DNA of 64,000 nt from Sphingobacterium sp. Its GTDB lineage: Bacteria; Bacteroidota; Bacteroidia; Sphingobacteriales; Sphingobacteriaceae. The translations under genes were made by a program, and so were the position numbers. A model generated the notes under the pieces. It made no database searches and was not told where the DNA came from. It saw nothing but the letters and a program-made list of their open reading frames with translations. The stretch covers positions 62,001 through 126,000 of the forward strand of contig JAITTY010000010.1 of assembly GCA_031286695.1 (NCBI GenBank). Direction: 5' to 3'. Positions 54,671 through 62,950 of the stretch are shown in pieces (the first letter of the stretch is position 1; each line of letters begins with the position of its first letter).

Positions 54671-56060
54671 AAGCACTAAAAGTATGAATAGTAGGTTGGC
54701 CAATGGCCTTATCTATTGTTAATTTAATTTGTGTACAACGAATGGGGCCTTTCAATTGAATGATACATTTATTACCAATGGACGAACCCGTAAATAGTGT
54801 TTGCCATCCCCGCTTCGTTTTCGCAGTAATGTGGAAAGCACGTACGCGTTGTCCTTGATCAATGCTTTCTTCAATCATTAACTGGGTAACAGCTTCCGCT
54901 TTTTTAAAACGAATAAGCTCTTCTTTTGGATCTAGATCCTTTATTGGGGTACTATATTGGCGTTTGATCTCATTTCCAAGTTCTTCTAATCTTCGTTGAT
55001 CTATTTGTGGTACAAGCCCTAGTGTATCGGGTGTAACTCCCAAGATCAAAGTCGCATTTCTGCCAACAGATTTTTGATACATATCCATCAGGTGGTTAAG
55101 AGAAAATACTGAATTTTCATCATTCGGTTCCCAAAACCATTCGTGGCGACCGTTTGCACCACGGAGGGGGGCATCAGCCATTGCAGGCATAAAATAGTTC
55201 CCATCGGGATCACCGGTTTTTAATAATAAGAAGTCGTTTGTGGAAATTGCCTTTGGACAACTCTCTCCTGCGCCGGTATAAGGAAAAGGAAACATAGACC
55301 AGCACGGATAATGTACTGTTCCAGACTCGGAACCACCCCATCTTGCCTCTGCCAGTTCGTCGTTATGATAGAAAAGGCAATTGGGCTGATATTTTTTTAC
55401 AATTGGGAGCACATTTGGTGCACCTTTTTCGGGGCTACTGGCTCCGCCATCAAACCAGATCTCAAATAGGGGACCGTACCATGTACATAACTCCTGTACC
55501 ATTCCCTCGACCATCTTATTGTAGTATTTTTGCCGTTCTATTTGTTGCTGCCCGGTACCGATTGCTTTAAAATCGTGAATACCAAGGTAAGCGTTCCAGC
55601 GAATCCCTACATAAATGCCTGGTTTTATACCGTGTTTGAGACAGGCTTTTATAAAGTCACCGACAAGATCTTCTTTTCCGTTTTTCCATCCCAGAACACT
55701 CGTGTTATAGGGATTGACTTTCGAGGGATAAAGGGCGAATCCAGTCTCGTGAGTTGCGGTAATGAGTGCGAATTTAGCTCCAGCTTGTTTTGTGCTCAGC
55801 ACCCATTGTTCGACATCCAGTTGTTGCGGTTGGAAGATGTGAATATCAGGAACCGGAACAATGCGATTGGATTGCTGTTGGTATGCCTTCCTGTCAAAAA
55901 CATGCAGATCATAGTGAAAGATGATACCGAATTCGGCTTTTTGCCATTCTAGCTGCTGTTTATTTGGGATGGCGACAACTTGAGCATGTATGCTTGGACA
56001 GGAAAGCCCAAGCATTAACATAAACAGCAATATATGGTGGTATGGTTTAGTAACCGTCAT
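54657..56060 (-). CDS. Alpha-L-fucosidase, GH29
   Basis: 467 residues with a signal peptide (to about 26, SIHAQ). GH29 core about 38-360: EFGIIFHYDLHVFD, FALITATHETGFALYPSK, VGIRWNAYLG and the nucleophile-type Asp204 in FEIWFDGG, then HNDELAEARWGGSESG and RHEWFWEPND. The last 90 residues are a beta-sandwich. The features after the nucleophile look like the alpha-1,3/4-type subfamily (GH29-B), but this is a guess. The sulfatase gene overlaps its 3' end and SusD overlaps its 5' end by 14 bp, so this is one coupled operon. Confidence 0.93.
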   Translation of the reverse strand: MTVTKPYHHILLFMLMLGLSCPSIHAQVVAIPNKQQLEWQKAEFGIIFHYDLHVFDRKAYQQQSNRIVPVPDIHIFQPQQLDVEQWVLSTKQAGAKFALITATHETGFALYPSKVNPYNTSVLGWKNGKEDLVGDFIKACLKHGIKPGIYVGIRWNAYLGIHDFKAIGTGQQQIERQKYYNKMVEGMVQELCTWYGPLFEIWFDGGASSPEKGAPNVLPIVKKYQPNCLFYHNDELAEARWGGSESGTVHYPCWSMFPFPYTGAGESCPKAISTNDFLLLKTGDPDGNYFMPAMADAPLRGANGRHEWFWEPNDENSVFSLNHLMDMYQKSVGRNATLILGVTPDTLGLVPQIDQRRLEELGNEIKRQYSTPIKDLDPKEELIRFKKAEAVTQLMIEESIDQGQRVRAFHITAKTKRGWQTLFTGSSIGNKCIIQLKGPIRCTQIKLTIDKAIGQPTIHTFSAYDTF

Positions 56061-57534
56061 TTTGTGCTAAATTTGGGTTTGCATCAATTTGTTGGAGCGG
56101 AATTGGGTAAACGACTTGGTATTCTTTGGCGGCATAACCTCGGTCTTTAGCTGACTGGATAAATTTTCCATGTCGAATCAAGTCTTCGCGACGCAATCCT
56201 TCAGAAAAGAACTCACGCCCGCGTTCTGCCAGTAGAAAATCACGTAACAATAATTTATTACTATAGTCTGCTAATTTAAGTAAACTTGTATTGGCACGTT
56301 GACGAACCTGATTGATGAGATCAATACTTTCCTGATTAGGACCATTTAGTTCATTAAGCGCTTCAGCGCGGCTTAAGAGAACATCGGCATAACGTATATA
56401 GACAATATCGTTACCCATATTTTCGCCTACACCATTTGGATCTGGCCAGTATTTGAAACTTCGTACATCATTTAGGGCTTTACCATTGTTATCCTCGAGC
56501 AATTCCACATTCTTACCCGAGATATCGGTATAATTTCGTATGAGAAGTTCACGTCTTTTATCGTTCGATTCAAAGGTTTTGTAAAATGCACTATAGGTAC
56601 GGAATTGTGCACCAAAATTGACCCAGTTGGTGAGGATAGGATAGTTCGGAGGGAAAACATGGGCCATGTAGTTATTTTGATAGCCTGCCTGTGCGATACA
56701 AGGCGCCCTAAAAATGTATTCTTTATTGCTTTCACCTTCAATCGCAAAAAGCCGTGGATAATTACTGTAAAGTTCATATTGATGAAGATCTATAATTTCT
56801 TGGGTGACATCGGTGAGCTTTTTCCAGTTTTTTTCTTTGAGATAAATTTTCATTAAATACCCAAGAGCGGCACCTTTTGTTGCCCTGCCTATTGGACTTT
56901 CTGTAAGCGGTAAATATTGTTTAGCAAATTCAAGATCACTGATAATGTAGTTGACAAAGGCATCCCGATCGGCTCTTTTGGCATTTTTTCCAATTTCTTC
57001 GATCTCTTGCGGACTAGCTCCGACAGGGATATCAATCAAAGGTGTAGGACCGAATAAATTATAGAGGAAATAATACGATGATGAGCGGATAAATTTGGCT
57101 TCGGCTTGTATTTTATTGAGTTTGGCTGGATCTAAGCCATTGAGCTGATTGGATAGAATGATAACCGAATTTGCACTGGCAATTGCCTTATACATTTTCT
57201 CCCAGAATGAATTTAAAAAGCTATTATTTACAGACCAATTAAATTGGATAAATGGAGCAGCATCTTTTTCAAGCCCACCGCCCGTTTCAAAAGCAATATC
57301 TGTGTTGAACTCATTCATCATATAGGTATAGTTGCGATGATCATAAGCAATAATACGGGATTGCGCATAAGCTCCCGTAAGCAGTGCGTCGATGCCAGTC
57401 TCATCGGCTAAGAATTTGTTAGGGTCGTATTCCGTATATACTTCTTCCTTGAGGAATGAATTGCAACTTATCGTTGTAAGTGAAAACAATGTTATAAGGA
57501 GATATTTGAGTTTTAATGTTGTCATGTTAGTCAA
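56047..57534 (-). CDS. SusD/RagB-family outer-membrane lipoprotein
   Basis: 495 residues. Signal ends in TTISC near residue 24, followed by NSFLKEEVYTEYDPNKFL, a SusD start. An in-frame ATG at 57525 is an equally possible start. The helical repeats include AEAKFIRSSSYYFLYNLFGPTPL near 142-164, and the C-terminal motif is RDFLLAERGREFFSEGLRREDLIRHG. It partners with the SusC encoded 2 bp upstream; the fucosidase gene overlaps its end by 14 bp. Confidence 0.94.
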   Translation of the reverse strand: MTNMTTLKLKYLLITLFSLTTISCNSFLKEEVYTEYDPNKFLADETGIDALLTGAYAQSRIIAYDHRNYTYMMNEFNTDIAFETGGGLEKDAAPFIQFNWSVNNSFLNSFWEKMYKAIASANSVIILSNQLNGLDPAKLNKIQAEAKFIRSSSYYFLYNLFGPTPLIDIPVGASPQEIEEIGKNAKRADRDAFVNYIISDLEFAKQYLPLTESPIGRATKGAALGYLMKIYLKEKNWKKLTDVTQEIIDLHQYELYSNYPRLFAIEGESNKEYIFRAPCIAQAGYQNNYMAHVFPPNYPILTNWVNFGAQFRTYSAFYKTFESNDKRRELLIRNYTDISGKNVELLEDNNGKALNDVRSFKYWPDPNGVGENMGNDIVYIRYADVLLSRAEALNELNGPNQESIDLINQVRQRANTSLLKLADYSNKLLLRDFLLAERGREFFSEGLRREDLIRHGKFIQSAKDRGYAAKEYQVVYPIPLQQIDANPNLAQNDGY

Positions 57535-57536
57535 AT

Positions 57537-60500
57537 TTAGAGTGTAAGATTTAGCCCCAATCGAATGGTGCGTGCTAAGGGGTAGCTATTATAGCTCACT
57601 TTGGACACCGCATTTTTCTCCGTGGCACTTGCATCGGGATCATAGCCCTTGTATTTGGTCCAGGTTGCCAAATTCTCTAATGCCAGAAATATATTGATGC
57701 GATTGACGGCTTTTCCATTTTTCAATACCTCGTAGTTTAAATTGATATTTTTGAGCCTTAAGAACGATGCATCTCTTACTGTCATCGAATTAATAATATA
57801 GTCGCCTCCATAGGCAGTAGGGTTTACGCCGCTCGGATATTGATTGGTTGGGTTCTCTGGTGTCCACCTGTTCAGGTAGTATTCGGATAACCTGTTGCGG
57901 TATTCGTTGGTAGGATAGAGGGTTTCGGTAATATTGGCGTCTAACATGCTAATTCCACCCACATATTGAAGAAGAAAGTCTAGTGAAACATTCTTATATC
58001 GGAACGTATTGGAAAGGCTCAAGTTGATAGAAGGAAAAGGTTTGCCCAAAATGGTTCGATCTTTTAAGTCTATTTTCCCATCTTGGTTCTGATCTTTAAA
58101 GCGAATATGTCCTGGCTTTGCTCCAGGTTGTGCTGAATTTTTTATCTCTGCATCGTTCTGAAATATTCCTTCCGTCTCATACCCGTAGAAAGATAACATG
58201 GGTTGACCGCGTTCTACAAGTTGATAGTTGGAGATAAAACTTGCGATAGACCCCGTAATAAGTTGGGGAATAAAGTCTGGTAATTCTTTGACTTCATTTT
58301 TTAGCAAGGCCAGATTAAATAGACTGCTCCATTGCCACTGCTCACGAATAATATTTTTACTGTTTAACTGAAAATCAATGCCGCGGTTTTCAACATTTCC
58401 AAAATTGACCATGTAGTTACTGAAGCCCACCACTGAGGAAATAGGTTTACTGAATAGTTGATCCTTGGTGTTACGTTTGTACGCGTCAACAGATCCCATA
58501 ATTCGCCCGCGCAAAAGCTCAAAATCTAATCCTAGATTTATTTCTTCAGTAGATTCCCACCGGAGATTTCTATTAGGTAATCTTGCTGGGACAACACCCT
58601 GATAGATTTTATCACCGAAGACTGCATTTCCTGAGGCTACCAAGGTGTTGATTGTTTGGTAATTGTCTATTCCTTGATTTCCTAATCGTCCGTATCCGAA
58701 TCTTAGTTTAAGCATGGTTCCATTTTCCTTCAGATGGGAAAGAAAATCCTCATCCGTTAATTTCCATGCAAAAGCTCCGGACGGAAAGAATGCAAACTTG
58801 TTTTCTTCCGAGAAACGCGAAGTACCATCTGAGCGCAACGAGGCTGTAATAAAATAGCGACCGTTGAAATTATAATTGATACGGCCTAATACACCATTGA
58901 GTCTGTTTCGGCTTTTACTTGAACTCACATTGTCGCCTTTATCACCGTCTCCACTCTGTAAAAGGTTGTAAGAGGTGACGTCAGATAAAAATTTCATTGA
59001 ACTGGCTCCTACACCTTCACTTTGAAATTCTTCAAATGTTGTTCCCAATAAAAAAGCCAATTGATGTTTTCCAATTTTTTTATTGTAGTTGAGTAAAAAC
59101 TCGCCCAGCCATTGGTGGCCACTTGAAGCATTTTTTGAACCCAAGCCGCCATTCGCAAGACCGTTAATGGTCGATCGGTCCGTATAACTGGAGCTCATCA
59201 TATTGGCGGTACTTCCACCGACACGTAATGTTGCTGTGAAATCGTTAAAAGGCTTAATCTCCGCGGTAATCAACCCGTAAAATGTATTGGAGATATTTCT
59301 ATTCTCTTTGCCATTGATTAGCGCTAGTGGATTGTCCAGTGCAATAAAATTATTGAGGTAGTATCGACCATTTTCATTGAGGTATGCCGGTAGCGTGGGG
59401 TCAAATTGCAATGCGCTATTGAGCGGACCCGCGGCTTCATTCACCCCATTGGATGTATAGATTGCTTGCTGATTACCACGAGTATAATTACCGTTTATAT
59501 TGAATTTTATATAATCCTTTGGTCGAAATTCCAGATTTGTTCTGAAATTAATCTTAGCATAGCCGGAGTTTTTTACCAAACCATCTTGGTTGAAATAATT
59601 TAGAGCTGTATAAAAATTACTCTTTTCCCCACCGCCAGAAAAGCTAAGTTGGTGATTTTGTACGACCGCATTTTTTCTAAATATTTCATTCTGCCAATTG
59701 GTTCCTTCGCCCATATTGCTGATTTGCTCTTCAGTGAAAATAGCATCTTTGTTCGCATCTTTTCGGATAGCATTAAGAACTTGCATGTATTGCTTTCCAT
59801 TTAGGACATCCAATTTTTTTGAGACATTTTGAAACCCGATATAACTATCATATTTGGCTATAGCTGTGCCAGATTTTCCTTTTTTTGTGGTAATAAGTAC
59901 TACACCACTCGCAGCACGAGTACCGTAAATCGCGGCTGCTGAGGCATCTTTTAAGATGTCTATTGATTCGATATCATCCGGGCTTAAGCTACTTGGATCG
60001 ATACCAGGTAGCCCATCTACGACAATCAAGGCATCATTACTACTATTGATGGAACCAGCACCCCTGACCTGTATTTTGGTTCCTGCTCCAGGCGCTGAAT
60101 TGGTTTGACTGATGGTTACCCCTGGTGCTTTACCATTGATCAACTGGAGGGCATTGATATTGGATCCTTGTGTGAAATCCTTGGCTTGAACGGCGGAAAT
60201 TGAACCTGTGAGGTCTGATTTTTTTTGAACACCATAGCCCACAACGACAACTTCTTCCATTTCATTGATTTGAGGCTCTAAAGTAATGTCGAGTTGTTGG
60301 GACTGTTGAAAAGAGATTGTTTTCTCTTTAAATCCAATAAAGTTAATGCGAAGCTCACCACTTCGCGGGGTCTTTGCAAATTGAAAATCACCACGTTCGT
60401 CTGTGGCAACGGATTGTCCTGTACCGACGAGCAGAACAGTGGCTCCGGCAATAGGCTTTCCAGTATTGTCTTTTAATTTGCCCCGAAGATCCTGTTGAAA

Positions 60501-60899
60501 TGTGTTGTCTTTTGAAGCAGAAGCAGAAGCAGAAGCAGAAGCATTGGGATGGATCAAAATTGCATTATTACGTACGCTATAGGTCAATTGCTGATCCGCT
60601 AGTAATATGCGCAGTGCTTCTGCTAAAGGCTTGTTGGTAATGCTTAGATTCATTTTTTTATCTTCATCAATTTGTTGAGAATTGTAAAGAAAGTCTTTGC
60701 CACTCTGTTTTCTAATCTTTGTCAAAATAGATTTGAAGCTTTCCCCTTTAGCGCGCAGCGAAATGTTTTGCCCATAACTATTTGCACTGACATGGAACGT
60801 GGCTATTACTAGAAACAGGATAATCAGTTTCATAAAAATCATAGTTTTTACGATAATCCTGGCCATAGGATATCGAAATGAATAAGAAGTTTTATACAT
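57537..60899 (-). CDS. SusC/RagA-family TonB-dependent receptor with STN domain
   Basis: 1120 residues. A basic extension and signal lie at about 1-44 (LIILFLVIATFHVSA). STN domain about 46-108 (ISLRAKGESFKSILTKIRKQ, DFLYNSQQIDE). Residues about 119-129 are an Ala-Ser repeat coded by a hexamer repeat. Carboxypeptidase-D-like domain about 136-205, then VVVVGYGVQKKSDLTGS near 216-232, plug and barrel with AAAIYGTRAASGVVLI. It imports the ligand of this locus and signals through FecR. SusD, GH29 and sulfatase follow on the same strand. Confidence 0.95.
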   Translation of the reverse strand: MYKTSYSFRYPMARIIVKTMIFMKLIILFLVIATFHVSANSYGQNISLRAKGESFKSILTKIRKQSGKDFLYNSQQIDEDKKMNLSITNKPLAEALRILLADQQLTYSVRNNAILIHPNASASASASASKDNTFQQDLRGKLKDNTGKPIAGATVLLVGTGQSVATDERGDFQFAKTPRSGELRINFIGFKEKTISFQQSQQLDITLEPQINEMEEVVVVGYGVQKKSDLTGSISAVQAKDFTQGSNINALQLINGKAPGVTISQTNSAPGAGTKIQVRGAGSINSSNDALIVVDGLPGIDPSSLSPDDIESIDILKDASAAAIYGTRAASGVVLITTKKGKSGTAIAKYDSYIGFQNVSKKLDVLNGKQYMQVLNAIRKDANKDAIFTEEQISNMGEGTNWQNEIFRKNAVVQNHQLSFSGGGEKSNFYTALNYFNQDGLVKNSGYAKINFRTNLEFRPKDYIKFNINGNYTRGNQQAIYTSNGVNEAAGPLNSALQFDPTLPAYLNENGRYYLNNFIALDNPLALINGKENRNISNTFYGLITAEIKPFNDFTATLRVGGSTANMMSSSYTDRSTINGLANGGLGSKNASSGHQWLGEFLLNYNKKIGKHQLAFLLGTTFEEFQSEGVGASSMKFLSDVTSYNLLQSGDGDKGDNVSSSKSRNRLNGVLGRINYNFNGRYFITASLRSDGTSRFSEENKFAFFPSGAFAWKLTDEDFLSHLKENGTMLKLRFGYGRLGNQGIDNYQTINTLVASGNAVFGDKIYQGVVPARLPNRNLRWESTEEINLGLDFELLRGRIMGSVDAYKRNTKDQLFSKPISSVVGFSNYMVNFGNVENRGIDFQLNSKNIIREQWQWSSLFNLALLKNEVKELPDFIPQLITGSIASFISNYQLVERGQPMLSFYGYETEGIFQNDAEIKNSAQPGAKPGHIRFKDQNQDGKIDLKDRTILGKPFPSINLSLSNTFRYKNVSLDFLLQYVGGISMLDANITETLYPTNEYRNRLSEYYLNRWTPENPTNQYPSGVNPTAYGGDYIINSMTVRDASFLRLKNINLNYEVLKNGKAVNRINIFLALENLATWTKYKGYDPDASATEKNAVSKVSYNSYPLARTIRLGLNLTL
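60514..60543. repeat. Five-copy hexamer repeat inside the SusC gene
   Basis: GAAGCA repeated five times without error on the plus strand, read on the coding strand as TGCTTC and giving alternating Ala-Ser codons (about residues 119-129). It lies between the STN and carboxypeptidase-D-like domains. Gain or loss of units keeps the reading frame and would change linker length only. Confidence 0.9.
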
Positions 60900-60990
60900 T
60901 TGAACTGGATAAATTGATTAATAATTTTCGTTTTGTTGGTCGTTATCTAACTGCGGGAGTGTTGGAGCACTTCCGTTTTTTATTTAAAGT

Positions 60991-62166
60991 TTATTTATTG
61001 GTTACATAAATGCCTCCTTCTTTTATGTTGAATTTCAGGTTGGAAACTTCCTCTAGATTTTTGAGTAGATCATTTAGATCATTGGTGCGTCGATAAGTTC
61101 CTGAAAATCTATCCCCGCTTTGTGAGTTAATCTTAATAAATTTGACATCATACCAGTCTCGAATTTGTTCGGTTAATTGATAAATATCCGCATTCTCGAA
61201 TTTAAAATAACCTTGCTGCCAAGCTAGGATATCCGTTGTATCTATGTCGGTTTTTTTAGGTGTTGTAGTTTCTCCATATGCTTGCTGCCCGGGAGAAAGA
61301 TGGATCACTGTCTTTAGACTACTGACCTTTACTTTCCCTTCCAGTAATGAAATCCTTTCTATACTGTTTGGGTAACTTTGGATATTAAAATGTGTTCCCA
61401 GCACCTCGGTCGTATAATGCAAACCTTGTACAGAGAAGGGCTGTCGATCGAGATGAGTGACCTCAAAATATCCTTCACCAACTAATTGTACCTGGCGCTC
61501 CTTTGCATTAAAGCTTCTTGGAAACGTAATCTGTGAATTGCTATTGATCCATACTTTTGAACCGTCGGGTAGAACAAGTGCTTGTGTTTGCCCTTTTTGG
61601 GTTTGAATAGTCAACTTCGTGTTGTAGGCTAAAACCTGTTTGTCGTCTTGCCGAAAAACAAGAGTACCAGCTGAATCCTTTACAATCCCGTAGGTTTTGA
61701 AGTCGGATTGCTGCAATGGAATGTTATTGCCGTTGGTACTGTTGGTGGCATAAATGAGACCGCTATGTTTTTTCAGAAAGATTTGACTTACTGTAGTGTT
61801 GTTAGGAGGGGTCTCATCGTTATTTTTGTCGGTAAGCGTAAATAAAAGTGTCGCAAGAGAAATCATACCAATGAAAATGGCTGCATAAGGAAGGAATGAT
61901 TTCCAACGGTTATTTTTTCTGGTATCGGTTTGATACGAGTTTTCTTGAACTAAATGCGAGTGGATGTTGGACCAAATCTTGTCTTTTTTATTTTTTTCTA
62001 ACGAAACTTCTTTGGAATATTGGAGGTAAAAGCTGTCAAATTTAGCCAGAAGATCGGCACTAGGATTAGTGGTCAGCAGGACAATTAATTGTCGCTCCTG
62101 TTCTGGACTAAGTTTATTTTCGAGATAGTCTTTAACTAAGTTTTCAAACTCAGAATTGGTCATCAT
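60991..62166 (-). CDS. FecR-family anti-sigma factor
   Basis: 391 residues. The N-terminal cytoplasmic part has LVKDYLENKLSPEQERQLIVLL. One membrane segment lies at about 90-110 (FLPYAAIFIGMISLATLLFTL). The periplasmic FecR part has LVLPDGSKVWINSNSQITFP, VGEGYFEVTHLDRQPF and LGTHFNIQSYP. The C-terminal STN-like part (about 310-390) includes YQLTEQIRDWYDVKF and FSGTYRRTNDLNDLLKNLEEVSNLKF. It should sense the STN domain of the SusC encoded downstream and control the sigma factor encoded 45 bp upstream. Confidence 0.94.
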   Translation of the reverse strand: MMTNSEFENLVKDYLENKLSPEQERQLIVLLTTNPSADLLAKFDSFYLQYSKEVSLEKNKKDKIWSNIHSHLVQENSYQTDTRKNNRWKSFLPYAAIFIGMISLATLLFTLTDKNNDETPPNNTTVSQIFLKKHSGLIYATNSTNGNNIPLQQSDFKTYGIVKDSAGTLVFRQDDKQVLAYNTKLTIQTQKGQTQALVLPDGSKVWINSNSQITFPRSFNAKERQVQLVGEGYFEVTHLDRQPFSVQGLHYTTEVLGTHFNIQSYPNSIERISLLEGKVKVSSLKTVIHLSPGQQAYGETTTPKKTDIDTTDILAWQQGYFKFENADIYQLTEQIRDWYDVKFIKINSQSGDRFSGTYRRTNDLNDLLKNLEEVSNLKFNIKEGGIYVTNK

Positions 62167-62211
62167 AATAGTGGTCTTTATTATAAGAACAATATTGTGC
62201 AGGGGTAAGGA

Positions 62212-62805
62212 CTAGTCGATGAAAAAAAAAGTGAAAAATAATAGGGGATAGATAATAGAAGAATCTCCAGGCCTTCGTTTGAGTTCTTCTTTGATAAATT
62301 TTAAAGAAGACACCAAATGATTTTTTACGGTATTTGTGGAAATGGATAATTGTTGCGCTATTTCCTGGTGTGACAGTCCCTCGAATCGACTCATACGGAA
62401 TACGAGCTGCTGTTTTGTGGGGAGCTTTTGAACCAATTGTTCCAGCGCTTCATTCACTTCTTTGTCCGCCAAAGGGTCTTGTTCAAAAATGCAATCATGA
62501 GATCCTTCGGAGCGTAGGGGTTCAAAGAGACTATGGTATCTTTTAAGCTGTTTGAGCCTATTGAAACATTTATTTCGACTGATTACATAGATAAATGTCC
62601 GAATATTACTGTCTACATCTATTTTTTCTCTTGAATCCCATAGCTGGAGAAAGGTATCCTGTACAATTTCTTCCGCAACGTGCTCATCCTTTAAAATATG
62701 AAGAGCAAATTGGTAAACCATTTGCGCATATTTATCATAAAGTACCTTCAAGGCAATTTGATTACCCCGGGATAATTCGTACAATATGGCCATGTTGTCT
62801 TTCAA
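62212..62805 (-). CDS. ECF-type RNA polymerase sigma factor
   Basis: 197 residues. Region 2 at about 14-85 (KVLYDKYAQMVYQFALHIL, VAEEIVQDTFLQLWDSREKI). Region 4 at about 125-175 (QLVQKLPTKQQLVFRMSRFEGLSHQEIAQQLSISTNTVKNHLVSSLKFI). A hydrophobic tail (IIYPLLFFTFFFID) follows. It starts the Sus operon of this locus. The GH110-like gene lies 146 bp upstream on the same strand, separated by a hairpin. Confidence 0.94.
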   Translation of the reverse strand: MKDNMAILYELSRGNQIALKVLYDKYAQMVYQFALHILKDEHVAEEIVQDTFLQLWDSREKIDVDSNIRTFIYVISRNKCFNRLKQLKRYHSLFEPLRSEGSHDCIFEQDPLADKEVNEALEQLVQKLPTKQQLVFRMSRFEGLSHQEIAQQLSISTNTVKNHLVSSLKFIKEELKRRPGDSSIIYPLLFFTFFFID

Positions 62806-62888
62806 ATGCTGTTATAAATGTTGTGTATAGCGTGTCTAGATAACTCGACTATCACACCTGGTTAGATGTTTGCTTTATTTAACTGAGC

Positions 62889-62931
62889 TATTCTTCACGA
62901 ATTTCGGCTGTTAAGAACTTCGTGAAGAATA
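62889..62931. terminator. Hairpin between GH110-like gene and sigma gene
   Basis: 13-bp perfect arms TATTCTTCACGAA (62889-62901) and TTCGTGAAGAATA (62919-62931), loop of 17. It lies 20 bp after the end of the GH110-like gene and 84 bp before the sigma start. There is no T-run after it on the minus strand, so it may be a weak terminator or a processing/stability element. Confidence 0.45.
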
Positions 62932-62950
62932 TACTAAGATAGTAAAATCT

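Noticed and set aside
1353..60899. Repeated SusC/SusD/FecR/sigma blocks as a mobile or duplicated segment
   Set aside because: The copies differ strongly in sequence and domain makeup, and no insertion sequences or flanking repeats were seen.
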